Positions 1 through 7,888 of a stretch of DNA of 34,574 bases are shown in pieces. The notes beneath the pieces are model-generated. The model saw nothing but the letters and a program-made list of their open reading frames with translations, made no database searches and was not told the origin of the DNA. Origin of the DNA: a bacterium (lineage in GTDB: Bacteria > Patescibacteriota > Patescibacteriia > SG8-24); NCBI GenBank assembly GCA_023246195.1, contig JAHFIW010000014.1, positions 1 through 34,574 of the forward strand. Reading direction: 5' to 3'. The number at the start of each line of letters is the position of its first letter. Positions within the stretch are counted from its first letter, which is position 1. A program made the position numbers and the translations under genes.

Positions 1-44
1 CAGAAGCTTTTGTCGGTTGCTGTTCTGCGGAAGACATCGGTCAT
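1..44 (-). CDS. N-terminal fragment of an unidentified protein, cut by the window edge
   Basis: An ATG on the minus strand starts a reading frame beginning MTDVFRRTATDKSF that runs off the window. It is supported by a well-spaced promoter just upstream and a purine-rich AAGAGAGAGA stretch directly before the ATG. Too little sequence is present to name a family. Confidence 0.4.
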   Translation of the reverse strand, partial: MTDVFRRTATDKSF

Positions 45-83
45 GTCTCTCTCTTTTGGAAGGTACTGCATTTGGTGGGCATG

Positions 84-112
84 AGCATACGGAAAAAGTG
101 CGCGATTGTCAA
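84..112 (-). promoter_or_regulatory. Sigma70-type promoter for the partial leftmost gene
   Basis: On the minus strand TTGACA (107-112) is followed after exactly 17 bp by TATGCT (84-89). The start site would fall near 77, giving a leader of about 33 nt before the ATG at 44. Confidence 0.6.
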
Positions 113-144
113 CGGCCTCAGTTTTGAATGCCCTGCCCGCCATG

Positions 145-182
145 TCAAAAGCCCCGGTCCGCAAGAATGCGGGCCGGGGCTT
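145..182 (-). terminator. Rho-independent terminator of the 198-aa gene
   Basis: On the minus strand a GC-rich stem, AAGCCCCGGCCCGC paired with GCGGACCGGGGCTT around a 6-nt loop, is followed by a short T run. It lies directly downstream of the stop codon at 196. Confidence 0.75.
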
Positions 183-195
183 GAGAAGAAGATGT

Positions 196-792
196 TCAGT
201 TGAGATGGAGGCGGGTTGCGCCGGTCTTGTGGCGAAGGCGCTGGCTTTTGGCGGTCGTGGCCGACTTCCACGAGATGTTGTTTCGGCAACGGCGGCGGTT
301 GTCCTTGAGGAAGATGACCTTGCCGATGATTCTGCCGGTCGAGAAGCAGCGGATGAGCGAGCTGAAGGTCTTGGACCTTCGGGGCGGAGCGGGGCGCTCC
401 TCGACATCCGCGCGGTCGGCGAGGTCCTCGTCGCAGTCGATCGCGAGATCGTCCTGCTGCCGTTCGGCCATCCGCGAGTACTCGTCATCCGTCTCGTCGA
501 GGTCGCCGCCCGTGACCTCGAAGGCGTCGACAGTGTCGATGGTGCCGTCGTTCTCGTCGACGGACTCCTCGGACTCGCCGCGCTCGATCAGCACGGAGAG
601 CGGCGAGCGGTAGACGCCGTCGGCGGAGCGGAGACAGTGCTGGGTGCGGTTGGCGCCCTGCTCGTCGAGGCGCTCGTCGCACTCGTCGGTCTGGTCCCGC
701 AACCACGCGTAGGCGTTGGTGAGATCGGTCGAGCTGAAGTTCTCGACGGAGACCGTGCGGGAGCAGAGGGCGTAGTCGTTGCGGTTGATCAT
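196..792 (-). CDS. Acidic hypothetical protein with basic C-terminal tail
   Basis: A 198-residue protein of no family I recognise. Residues 60-135 are strongly acidic and Asp/Glu-rich (stretches such as ESVDENDGT and DETDDEYS). The last ~60 residues turn basic (DNRRRCRNN and a His/Arg-rich end), so the chain is highly bipolar in charge. No signal peptide or membrane segment is visible. The minus strand is preferred over overlapping plus-strand frames because the start has a strong AAGGAG site 8 nt upstream, a TTGACA element lies about 85 bp upstream, and a good terminator follows the stop. It appears to be monocistronic. Confidence 0.6.
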   Translation of the reverse strand: MINRNDYALCSRTVSVENFSSTDLTNAYAWLRDQTDECDERLDEQGANRTQHCLRSADGVYRSPLSVLIERGESEESVDENDGTIDTVDAFEVTGGDLDETDDEYSRMAERQQDDLAIDCDEDLADRADVEERPAPPRRSKTFSSLIRCFSTGRIIGKVIFLKDNRRRCRNNISWKSATTAKSQRLRHKTGATRLHLN

Positions 793-852
793 TCGTATTC
801 TCCTTGTTAATGAGCGTTTGCTATGCGTTTGGCGTGATATCTTCGTGCAGAT

Positions 853-881
853 ACGTTATCACAAAAGAGGCATTTTGTCAA
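853..881 (-). promoter_or_regulatory. Putative promoter of the 198-aa gene
   Basis: A perfect TTGACA on the minus strand (876-881) is followed after 17 bp by TAACGT (853-858), a weak -10 match. The leader would be about 55 nt. Confidence 0.4.
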
Positions 882-951
882 GGGTGCCAGACAAAATATA
901 TTCGCTTAATTTAGCCAAAAAAATGCTCTTTGCAAGAGCGGGTCTTTGGCG

Positions 952-957
952 TATTCT
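952..957 (+). promoter_or_regulatory. -10 element for leaderless holB mRNA
   Basis: TATTCT ends 8 nt before the holB ATG, so transcription would start at or next to the initiation codon. A TTGCAA about 16 bp upstream could be the -35. Confidence 0.45.
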
Positions 958-965
958 ATGGTGAT

Positions 966-1973
966 ATGAAAGCCGCTGAACAGAGGCAAAAAAAGGGGGA
1001 GGGCGGCGCTATTGCAGCTTGGAGTGATGGCCTTATCGGTCATTCTGCGGCGCTTAACGTGCTTAATCGCGCCCTTGAATCCGGTCGTTTGGCCCACGCC
1101 TATCTTCTTGTCGGACCGGAAGGCGCTGGCAAAGTAACAGTGGCGAGGAAGTTCGCTTCGATGCTCTTGGGCGTTTCCGCCCCCGAAACGCATCCGGACT
1201 TCACGTTCGTGGAGCGTGAGCGCGATGCCAAGACGGGCAAACCGCACGCCGCTATCCTGCTCGATCAGGTGCAGGCGCTTACCAACCGCCTTTCGCTGGC
1301 GCCGATGATGGGCGGTTGGCGCGTGGCCATCCTCGACGGCGCCCAACTGCTCAACAAGGAGTCGGCCAACGCCTTGCTCAAAACTTTGGAGGAACCGCAT
1401 CCAAAAACGATGCTCTTGCTCACGGCTACTTCCGCAGAAGAAGTCATGGCCACCATCCGCTCTCGTTGCCAGTTGCTGCGTTTTCACCGCGTGGCCACCG
1501 CCGAGATTACCGTCGCGCTTCGGGCTCGCGGCACGGAACATGACCATGCCGAGCTTTACGCGCGTCTTGCCGACGGCCGCCCCGGAGCCGCGATCAGTTT
1601 CGCCGAGAAGTCGTCGCATCTCGACGACATGTTTGCCATGCGCGATGCCATCTTGTCGATGCCGTCGTCGGCGGTTGCCGAACGGTTCATGGCGATCGAG
1701 AAGGCCATTCCGCCCAAGCTGCCGTTCCAAGATGCCATCGATCGCTCCCGCGACTGGCTCGACCTCGCCGCCGAACTGCTGCGCGACGCCATGCTCATCA
1801 AGCTCGGTGCCGAAGGGCGCATCGTGCACGTGGATGCGCGCGAAAGGCTGGCAGCATGGGCCAATCAGTGCGATCCGGCGGCAGTGCTGGCCGTACTCGA
1901 GGAATCGCGTCGGCTTCTCAGCGCCAACGTTTCGCCGCGTGCCGCCCTGGAGCGCGTGGTCGCCTCCTTTTGA
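966..1973 (+). CDS. holB: DNA polymerase III delta' subunit
   Basis: A 335-residue clamp-loader subunit that would sit in the DnaX complex and help load the sliding clamp on primed DNA. Near the N-terminus is IGHSAALNVLNRAL, typical of DnaX/delta' proteins, then a P-loop-like GPEGAGKVT, the segment LLNKESANALLKTLEEP, and a TIRSRC motif corresponding to the conserved SRC region. The four-cysteine zinc module of DnaX is absent, and the length fits delta' better than tau/gamma. I chose ATG 966 rather than an upstream ATG at 930 because a TATTCT -10 element ends 8 nt before 966, suggesting a leaderless mRNA. The gene appears to be transcribed alone. Confidence 0.85.
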   Translation: MKAAEQRQKKGEGGAIAAWSDGLIGHSAALNVLNRALESGRLAHAYLLVGPEGAGKVTVARKFASMLLGVSAPETHPDFTFVERERDAKTGKPHAAILLDQVQALTNRLSLAPMMGGWRVAILDGAQLLNKESANALLKTLEEPHPKTMLLLTATSAEEVMATIRSRCQLLRFHRVATAEITVALRARGTEHDHAELYARLADGRPGAAISFAEKSSHLDDMFAMRDAILSMPSSAVAERFMAIEKAIPPKLPFQDAIDRSRDWLDLAAELLRDAMLIKLGAEGRIVHVDARERLAAWANQCDPAAVLAVLEESRRLLSANVSPRAALERVVASF

Positions 1974-2034
1974 GCATTCTGCGGTCGTGCTAAGATAACC
2001 GCGACATTTCCTAACTCCACGATTCTCCTTCGGT

Positions 2035-3105
2035 ATGCATATCAGGCGATATCTTCTTCCTGCGATCATGATGGGAAGCTTGATCATGATCGGCGCAGGC
2101 TGCATCTCCTTCAACTCCGGAACTGCCAGCGCCGGCGCAGATGGCGGCATTTTCAAAACCGCCGACAAGGGCGTGAATTGGGTCCAGAAGTCCGCCATCG
2201 CCACCACCACGGGCGAAAAGCTTTCCATCAGCAATGCCAACGTCATCTCCATCGTTCAGGATCCAGAGGACTCCTCGGCGCTGTACGTGGGCACCGCCGA
2301 TAATGGCCTGTTCTATTCTTACGACGCCGGTGAGTCATGGTTGCAGCCGGTACAGCTGTCGCATGGTCGCATCCCGTCCGTCTCCATCGATGCCAAGAAT
2401 AAGTGCATCATCTACGTCGCGGCCGAGAACAAGGTGCTTAAGACCGTGGACTGTTCGCGCACCTGGAACTCCGTGTACTTCGAGACACGCACTGAGAAGC
2501 TGACCACTGCGGTCGTCGTCGATCACTACGACCCCAACATCGTCTGGATGGGCAACAGCTCCGGTGATCTTTCCAAGAGCACTGATGCCGGCCTTTCCTG
2601 GAAGCCGATCAGGACATTCGACGGCCACCAGATCGTCAAGATCATGCTCAACGTCGCGGACAGCCGTAAGGTCTACGTGGCCACCAAGGATTACGGCGTC
2701 TGGCGCAGCGTCGATGCCGGAGCGACCTGGAAGGACTTGAGCGAGAACTACAAGGACTTCAGCGGCAGCCGCGAATTTTCCGACATGACCTTCGGCGTTT
2801 CCGACCCCGGCATGATGATCATTGCCTCCAAGTACGGCTTGATCCGTTCCACCGACGGCGGTGACAAGTGGAGCAGCATCGAGTTGCTGACGCCGCCAGG
2901 CTCAGCCGTCATTTACTCCGTGGCGCTTGATCCCAAGGACACTAACGGCTTGTACTACGGGACTGCCACCACGTTCTACAGCTCGCCCAACGGCGCCGTG
3001 AACTGGGTCACCAAAAAGTCGCCTACCAGCCGAGCCGCCACGGCCATGCTCGTGGACAGCAGTAACCAGAGCGTCATCTACCTCGGCGCCACCAAGTTCA
3101 AGTAG
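2035..3105 (+). CDS. Lipoprotein with BNR/Ycf48-like beta-propeller repeats
   Basis: A 356-residue exported protein. The N-terminus has two arginines, a hydrophobic stretch and a lipobox-like IGAGC placing the acylated Cys at residue 23. The rest is a series of repeats with Asp-box-like signatures: KTADKGVNW, SYDAGESW, STDAGLSW, SVDAGATW and STDGGDKW, each followed by strands such as ALYVGTADNGLF. This is the pattern of BNR/sortilin/Ycf48-type propellers. The fold is well supported; the ligand is unknown. It sits between holB and frr with its own upstream spacing and is likely anchored on the outer face of the cell membrane. A TAAGAT (1991-1996) or a GATTCT ending 8 nt before the ATG could be the -10. 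Confidence 0.75.
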   Translation: MHIRRYLLPAIMMGSLIMIGAGCISFNSGTASAGADGGIFKTADKGVNWVQKSAIATTTGEKLSISNANVISIVQDPEDSSALYVGTADNGLFYSYDAGESWLQPVQLSHGRIPSVSIDAKNKCIIYVAAENKVLKTVDCSRTWNSVYFETRTEKLTTAVVVDHYDPNIVWMGNSSGDLSKSTDAGLSWKPIRTFDGHQIVKIMLNVADSRKVYVATKDYGVWRSVDAGATWKDLSENYKDFSGSREFSDMTFGVSDPGMMIIASKYGLIRSTDGGDKWSSIELLTPPGSAVIYSVALDPKDTNGLYYGTATTFYSSPNGAVNWVTKKSPTSRAATAMLVDSSNQSVIYLGATKFK

Positions 3106-3177
3106 GGCCTTGTCCCTGAAGGGGATTGAACTTGTGGACGTTATGACGTAAGGTCTTCAAGCCTTACAAACAAAACT

Positions 3178-3735
3178 ATGCCCATAGACATTCTTTCCGA
3201 CATCCATCCCGAATTTCAGAACGTCGTGGAATTCCTCAAGAGCGACATATCCGCGCTGCGTACCGGTCGCGCCAACCCCACCGTCCTCGAAGGCGTGATG
3301 GTCGAAGCGTACGATTCGTTCTCGCCGCTGCCGAGCGTCGCTTCCATTACCGTGCCGGACTCCCGTTCGCTCGTTGTCGAACCGTGGGATAAGAGCATCC
3401 TTAAGGCCGTCGAGAAGGCCATCATCGATGCCAAACTCGGCTTGAATCCCGCCGTGCAGGGTACGCAAATCCGCATTCCGGTTCCGGCACCTACCGAGGA
3501 AACTCGCAAGGCGTTGGTGAAGACCCTCGGCGAAAAGCTCGAACACGCCCGTAAGAGCGTCCGCAACGTACGCGATGAGGCCAAGCTGGCCATTCAGGCA
3601 GCCGAGAAGGGCAAGGAAATCGGCGAGGATGAGAAGTACCGCCTCCTCGAAGAGCTCGACAAGAAAGCTGCCAGCATCAATGACAAGATCAAAAAGATCG
3701 GCGAAGAGAAGGAAAAGGAAATCATGACCATCTAG
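3178..3735 (+). CDS. frr: Ribosome recycling factor
   Basis: A 185-residue protein, the usual length of RRF, which with EF-G splits post-termination ribosomes in the cytoplasm. Diagnostic segments are LRTGRANPTVLEGVMVEAY near the N-terminus, the PDSRSLVVEPWDKS strand, and the LNPAVQGTQIRIPVPAPTEETRK region of domain II. The C-terminal long helix holds AKLAIQAAEKGKEIGEDE. There is no clear Shine-Dalgarno site. A TTGAAC-17-TAAGGT element upstream may be its promoter. A strong terminator follows immediately, so it is not co-transcribed with the RNA region downstream. Confidence 0.95.
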   Translation: MPIDILSDIHPEFQNVVEFLKSDISALRTGRANPTVLEGVMVEAYDSFSPLPSVASITVPDSRSLVVEPWDKSILKAVEKAIIDAKLGLNPAVQGTQIRIPVPAPTEETRKALVKTLGEKLEHARKSVRNVRDEAKLAIQAAEKGKEIGEDEKYRLLEELDKKAASINDKIKKIGEEKEKEIMTI

Positions 3736-3743
3736 CAAAAAGG

Positions 3744-3768
3744 GAGCGGCATTAAGCCGCTCTTTTTT
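3744..3768 (+). terminator. Terminator of frr
   Basis: A perfect 7-bp stem GAGCGGC/GCCGCTC with a 5-nt loop is followed by six T. Confidence 0.9.
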
Positions 3769-3835
3769 GTTCTCTTTTTTTGATTTGCCCAGCTTTACAT
3801 AAGGCAAAATAAGCTTAAAAGACTGCCAGGCACTC

Positions 3836-3864
3836 TTGACAAAGCGTCTTTTTCGTGCTAGAGT
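3836..3864 (+). promoter_or_regulatory. Promoter of the tandem structured RNA
   Basis: Consensus TTGACA (3836-3841), a 17-bp spacer, then TAGAGT (3859-3864). The start site would be near 3871, upstream of both RNA repeats. Confidence 0.75.
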
Positions 3865-3905
3865 CTTTAGTTCTTTTATTACGGAATCACCCGCTCTCGC
3901 GTATT

Positions 3906-4061
3906 GAGATGGAGGAGGATCCCCCTGTTGGCACGCTTCGGCATGTCCGATAGGGGCGGTTACTACGTCGGTTTTCGCCGGTTTCGACTGGCGGGCACCT
4001 TCGGAAAAACCATCGCCTTTGGCTCGGCTTCGGCTGATACCCAGAGGTTCCGCTCCATCTC
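3906..4061 (+). ncRNA. Structured RNA, tandem copy 1
   Basis: A 156-nt unit closed by a perfect 9-bp helix, GAGATGGAG (3906-3914) with CTCCATCTC (4053-4061). Inside are a long hairpin capped by a C(UUCG)G tetraloop (3922-3956), a short hairpin CGCCGG/CTGGCG around a TTTCGA loop, and a second UUCG-capped hairpin (about 4016-4047). A near-identical unit follows 185 bp downstream. The period is not a multiple of three, so tandem protein repeats are unlikely. It has its own promoter upstream. I cannot match it to a known RNA family: it lacks RNase P, SRP and tmRNA hallmarks and the T-box antiterminator core. It is either a stable noncoding RNA or a leader element ahead of glyS. Confidence 0.6.
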
Positions 4062-4090
4062 GTTGCGCGAGACGGTTATCGTAGTCGGCA

Positions 4091-4246
4091 AAATGGAGGA
4101 GGATACCCTTATTGGCACGCTTCGGCATGTCCGATAGGGGCGGCATGGACGTCGGTATCAGCCGGTTTCGACTGGCAGGTACCTTCAGAAAGGCCATTGC
4201 CCCTGGGTCAGCTTCGGCTGATTCCCAAGGGTTCCGTCTCCAGTTT
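4091..4246 (+). ncRNA. Structured RNA, tandem copy 2
   Basis: A second 156-nt unit with the same architecture as copy 1. The closing helix pairs AAATGGAG with CTCCA-G-TTT (one bulge), so the outer pairs changed on both sides relative to copy 1. In the first UUCG hairpin CCCCTGTTGG became CCCTTATTGG while the partner CCGATAGGGG stayed constant; pairing is kept through G-U/A-U and C-G/U-G exchanges. The last hairpin (4201-4231) pairs CCCT, GGG and TCAGC with GCTGA, CCC and AAGGG around a UUCG loop. An intrinsic terminator follows within 20 nt. Confidence 0.6.
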
Positions 4247-4260
4247 GTCGCCTATGAGAG

Positions 4261-4292
4261 CGACCTTCCTCGAAAGAGAGAGGTCGTTTTTT
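4261..4292 (+). terminator. Terminator after the tandem RNA / upstream of glyS
   Basis: An 11-bp stem with one mismatch, CGACCTTCCTC and GAGAGAGGTCG, around a GAAA loop is followed by six T. It would end a transcript of about 420 nt starting near 3871. Because glyS has its own promoter beyond it, it more likely ends an RNA gene than acts as an attenuator. Confidence 0.85.
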
Positions 4293-4326
4293 GATTTGCC
4301 CGTTTCTCGGCCTTATGCCACCGTCA

Positions 4327-4355
4327 TTGTCCCATGCGCTTTCGTGTGGTATTTT
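4327..4355 (+). promoter_or_regulatory. Promoter giving leaderless glyS mRNA
   Basis: TTGTCC (4327-4332), a 17-bp spacer and TATTTT (4350-4355). The -10 ends 8 nt before ATG 4364, so the message would have essentially no leader. Confidence 0.5.
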
Positions 4356-4363
4356 TCCCGCAT

Positions 4364-5773
4364 ATGTCTACACCTTCAAAGGCTGAAAAAATGGAGAAAA
4401 TCGTCGGCTTGGCCAAGCGCCGCGGTTTCGTGTTTCCCGGCTCCGATATCTATGGCGGTATCGGCTCCACCTATGATTACGGGCCGCTGGGAGTGTTGCT
4501 CAAGAACAACATCCGCACGGCTTGGTGGAAGGCCATGACACAGGAACGTGATGACGTCGTCGGACTTGACTCCGCGATTTTGATGTCGCCAAAAGTGTGG
4601 GAAGCTTCGGGTCACTTGGCCGGATTCAGCGATCCTCTGGTGGACTGTAAGAACTGCAAGAAGCGCTGGCGTGCCGACCACCTGCTCGAAGCCAAGTCTG
4701 CCGAGATGGCGGGCTTGCGCGAGGCTCCGGTGGAGATGAAAGACGTGCGCTGCCCGGCGTGCGGCGGCGAGCTCGGCGAAGAGCGCCAGTTCAACATGAT
4801 GATGAAGACCTTTCTCGGTCCGGTAGAAGAAGCCGCCGCGGTCGTGTACTTGCGTCCGGAAACTGCGCAGGGCATCTTCGTGAACTTCAAGAACGCGCAG
4901 GAATCCGCCCGTAAGCGCGTGCCGTTCGGCATCGCCCAGGTCGGAAAATCTTTCCGCAACGAAATCACTCCCGGCAACTTCATCTTCCGCACCCGCGAGT
5001 TCGAGCAGATGGAAATGGAATTCTTCGTGAAGCCCGGCACCGACGAGGAATGGTTCGAGAGCTGGAAGCAGTTCATGATGGATTGGTTCACGCGTTTTGG
5101 CGTGAAGGCCGACAATCTGCGCTTTCTCGAACACGCCAAGGAAAAACTGTCGCACTATTCAAAGCGCACGGTCGACTTGGAGTACCAGTACCCGTGGGGC
5201 TGGGGCGAACTGTGGGGGTGCGCCAATCGCACGGACTTCGACCTGAAGCAGCACGAGAAGCACAGCGGCCAGGATCTTTCGTACCGCGATGACCTCACCA
5301 ACGAGCGTTATCACCCGTACGTCATCGAGCCCGCGCTCGGACTTGATCGCGCCATGCTCGTCTTCATGCTCGATGCCTATGAGGAGATCGACGGCGGACG
5401 CAGCACCACCACTGACGCGGTGAAGGACATCGAGACGGTGTTGCGCTTTCATCCGGCGATCGCGCCGATCAAGGCGGCGATATTTCCGTTGTCGAAGAAG
5501 GAGCCTCTGACGGGAATTGCCCACGAACTGCGCAATCGGTTAGCCCGGCGCTGGAGCGTGCAATATGACGAAACCGGCTCCGTCGGCAAGCGCTACCGCC
5601 GGCAAGATGAAATCGGTACGCCGTTCTGCATCACGGTCGACTTCCAGACGGTCGGTGAAGAGGGCGTTCCCGGCGACGACAAAGTCACCGTGCGCGACCG
5701 TGACACGATGTTGCAGGAGCGCGTTGCCATTTCTGAGCTTGAAAGCTATCTGGCGGCGAAGCTGGGCTGCTGA
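4364..5773 (+). CDS. glyS: Glycyl-tRNA synthetase, single-chain alpha2 type
   Basis: A 469-residue class II synthetase that charges tRNA-Gly. It is the homodimeric kind rather than the two-subunit glyQ/glyS enzyme. Visible parts are GFVFPGSDIYGG and DYGPLG at the N-terminus, a zinc insertion with CKNC and CPAC pairs, motif 2 as GKSFRNEITP followed by FRTREFEQMEMEFF, the WGWGELWGCANRTDFDL segment, and motif 3 as EPALGLDRAML. The C-terminal anticodon-binding domain begins around IAPIKAAIFPL. Start 4364 is favoured over 4334 because of the promoter position and because family N-termini begin close to the KIVGLAKRRG helix. It ends in TGA, so TGA is a stop in this organism. Confidence 0.95.
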   Translation: MSTPSKAEKMEKIVGLAKRRGFVFPGSDIYGGIGSTYDYGPLGVLLKNNIRTAWWKAMTQERDDVVGLDSAILMSPKVWEASGHLAGFSDPLVDCKNCKKRWRADHLLEAKSAEMAGLREAPVEMKDVRCPACGGELGEERQFNMMMKTFLGPVEEAAAVVYLRPETAQGIFVNFKNAQESARKRVPFGIAQVGKSFRNEITPGNFIFRTREFEQMEMEFFVKPGTDEEWFESWKQFMMDWFTRFGVKADNLRFLEHAKEKLSHYSKRTVDLEYQYPWGWGELWGCANRTDFDLKQHEKHSGQDLSYRDDLTNERYHPYVIEPALGLDRAMLVFMLDAYEEIDGGRSTTTDAVKDIETVLRFHPAIAPIKAAIFPLSKKEPLTGIAHELRNRLARRWSVQYDETGSVGKRYRRQDEIGTPFCITVDFQTVGEEGVPGDDKVTVRDRDTMLQERVAISELESYLAAKLGC

Positions 5774-5812
5774 TCTTTGTCGGACGTCTCCACTACTCAC
5801 ATCCTCAACTTC

Positions 5813-7096
5813 ATGATTCTTCATCAACAGCTGACTCTTTCCAATGGCACGCGCGTGGTGCTCGTGCCGCATCACGAGACCGAGGCCGTCACCTTGATGG
5901 CCCTGTATCAGGTGGGTTCCCGGCATGAGTCGGCTGCGTTGAGCGGCGCGGCGCACTTCATCGAGCACATGATGTTCAAGGGGACGCAGAAGCGGCCCAA
6001 CACCATGGCTATTTCGCGCGATCTTGATGCGGTCGGTGCGGACTATAACGCCTTCACGTACAAGGATTTTACCGGTTACTTCATTCGCCTGCAGTCCGAC
6101 AAGCTCGGTTTGGCGGTGGACATGCTCAATGACATGCTCTACCACTCGCGCTTTCGTGAAAGCGACGTGGAGCCGGAGCGCAAGGTCATATTCGAGGAGC
6201 TGCGCATGTACGACGATAATCCGATGATGGTGGTCGAGGAGCGCATGGAAGAAGAGCTCTACAGGGGTTCCAGTTTGGGGCGCCGCACCGGCGGCACGGT
6301 GGAAACCATGACGGGCATCAGCCGCGACGACCTGTTGGCCTTCCGCGACAAGCACTACATTCCGGGCAAGACGGTGTTGTCCCTGGCCGGTCGCTTCAAT
6401 CATGACGAAGCGGTGGCCATGTTGGAAAACACGTTCGGTAAAGTGGCCAAGGCGAAGATGCCGACGCCGTTTGCGCCGTTCTCGGCGGCGAAAGCCGGCA
6501 AGGGGCCGCGCGTGCGCGTGGAATTCAAGGAGAGCGAACAGGTGCAGCTGGCCATGGGCTGGCCGGCCTATTCGTACGCCGATCCGCGACTGTCCGCGCT
6601 CAAGGTCATGTGCATCATTCTCGGCGGCACCATGAGCTCGCGCCTGTTCATGCAGGTGCGCGAGAAGCGGGGACTGGCCTATTCGGTGAGCGCTTCCTCG
6701 AATCCGTATCAGGACGTCGGCAACGTCACCGTTCACGCGGGACTCGCCAAGGGCCGCTTTGATGCCGCACTCAAGGTCATCATCGCCGAGCTGGCTCGCA
6801 TGAAGGACAAGGACGTCACCGGCGAAGAGCTGAAGCGCGCCAAGGAATACTTCAAGGGCAAGATGGTCCTCGGCTTGGAGGATTCCAGCCGCCTCGCGGA
6901 CTGGTACGCGCGCCAGGAACTGCTGCAGGGCCGCGTGGAGACGCCGGACGAGCGCATCGCCAAGATGTTCGCGGTCACCAAGGCAGACGTGCGCAAGGCG
7001 GCCAATGACGTCTTCCGTCGTTCCATGGCGGCCATCGCGGTCATCGGTCCCTTCAAGGATCCCGCTCCTGTCGCCAAACATCTCGAGAAATTATAG
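5813..7096 (+). CDS. M16-family zinc peptidase (processing-protease-like)
   Basis: A 427-residue insulinase/pitrilysin-family protein. The inverted zinc motif HFIEH (HxxEH) lies in SGAAHFIEHMMFKGT near residue 50, and the distal zinc-ligand region is VIFEELRMYDDNP. The C-terminal half carries the REKRGLAYSVSAS segment typical of M16 domain 2. Length is that of one-chain, two-domain bacterial peptidases. No signal peptide is visible, so it probably acts in the cytoplasm. I start at ATG 5813; a TTG at 5777 is possible, and neither has a clear ribosome-binding site. It follows glyS by 39 nt and precedes tpiA by 6 nt, suggesting one operon. Confidence 0.85.
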   Translation: MILHQQLTLSNGTRVVLVPHHETEAVTLMALYQVGSRHESAALSGAAHFIEHMMFKGTQKRPNTMAISRDLDAVGADYNAFTYKDFTGYFIRLQSDKLGLAVDMLNDMLYHSRFRESDVEPERKVIFEELRMYDDNPMMVVEERMEEELYRGSSLGRRTGGTVETMTGISRDDLLAFRDKHYIPGKTVLSLAGRFNHDEAVAMLENTFGKVAKAKMPTPFAPFSAAKAGKGPRVRVEFKESEQVQLAMGWPAYSYADPRLSALKVMCIILGGTMSSRLFMQVREKRGLAYSVSASSNPYQDVGNVTVHAGLAKGRFDAALKVIIAELARMKDKDVTGEELKRAKEYFKGKMVLGLEDSSRLADWYARQELLQGRVETPDERIAKMFAVTKADVRKAANDVFRRSMAAIAVIGPFKDPAPVAKHLEKL

Positions 7097-7102
7097 ACAC
7101 TT

Positions 7103-7882
7103 ATGAAGTACCTCATCGGTAACTGGAAAATGCAGCTTAACGAGTCCGAGTCCGAGGCCTTGGCCGCGGAAGTCGTCCGTTTGTGGGCGGCGCAAGGCGC
7201 CACGAAGACCGACGTTACCGTGGTACTGTGCCCTTCGCACATGGCGCTCGAGGAAGTCGGCAAGATCACGCGCGGTACGCCCGTGGCCATGGGCGCGCAG
7301 GATACCTTCTGGGAAGACAAGGGCGCCTTTACCGGAGAAATCTCCGCCAAGACCCTCAAGGAACTCGGCTGCGAGTATTGTCTCGTCGGTCACTCCGAGC
7401 GCCGTCAGTTTTTGGCAGAGACCGACGAGATGGTCAATAAAAAAGTGCAGGCGCTCCTTCGTCATGGGTTGGTGCCGATCGTCTGCGTCGGTGAGACGCT
7501 CGATGAACGCAACTCCGGACGCCGCGACTCGGTGGTCATCTCGCAGGTACGTGTTGCGATGAACGGCGTACGGCTGGTGGGCGCGCAACGCGTTATCATC
7601 GCCTATGAGCCGCGCTGGGTTATCGGCTCGGGCAATGCCGTCGCGCCGGAAAGCGCGGCAGAGATGCATCATCTCATCATCAGCACGTTGCAGGAGCTGT
7701 TTGCCGCCGACATCGTTGACCGACAGTTCTCGGTCATCTACGGTGGTGCTGCCGACTCCAAGAACCTGGCCGGTTTTCTGGCCATGGACGTCATCCGCGG
7801 TTCGCTCGTGGGCGGTGCCGCGCTCAAGCCGCTGGAATTCGCGGCGATGGCCGAAATCGCGGCCGACGCCGTCATAAAGTAA
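7103..7882 (+). CDS. tpiA: Triosephosphate isomerase
   Basis: A 259-residue TIM-barrel enzyme interconverting dihydroxyacetone phosphate and glyceraldehyde 3-phosphate. The N-terminal GNWKM holds the catalytic Lys, VGHSERRQF holds the electrophilic His, and AYEPRWVIGSG carries the catalytic Glu and the start of loop 6. IYGGAADSKN and GSLVGGAAL form the phosphate-binding end. The loop 6 hinge is slightly atypical (PRWVIGSG instead of the common PVWAIGTG). It is in a tight run with the M16 gene upstream and the TPR gene 6 nt downstream. Confidence 0.95.
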   Translation: MKYLIGNWKMQLNESESEALAAEVVRLWAAQGATKTDVTVVLCPSHMALEEVGKITRGTPVAMGAQDTFWEDKGAFTGEISAKTLKELGCEYCLVGHSERRQFLAETDEMVNKKVQALLRHGLVPIVCVGETLDERNSGRRDSVVISQVRVAMNGVRLVGAQRVIIAYEPRWVIGSGNAVAPESAAEMHHLIISTLQELFAADIVDRQFSVIYGGAADSKNLAGFLAMDVIRGSLVGGAALKPLEFAAMAEIAADAVIK

Positions 7883-7888
7883 ACGCCT

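Noticed and set aside
906-2252. Long minus-strand open frame opposite holB and the propeller gene
   Set aside because: It is antisense to well-supported genes, has no recognisable domain, and reflects GC-rich codon usage. Similar long antisense frames at 5540-7081, 7091-8605, 20901-22064 and 27156-28382 were dropped for the same reason.
3906-4246. tmRNA, T-box or glycine riboswitch identity for the tandem RNA
   Set aside because: GGTTTCGACTGG resembles the tmRNA 5' motif, but it sits too far from GGGGC and no tRNA-like 3' end with CCA exists. The T-box antiterminator core and glycine-riboswitch motifs are absent, despite the tandem form near glyS.
3904-4294. Plus-strand open frames through the tandem RNA units
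   Set aside because: The 185-bp period shifts the reading frame between copies, starts lack a convincing ribosome site, and the differences preserve base pairing. RNA is the better explanation.
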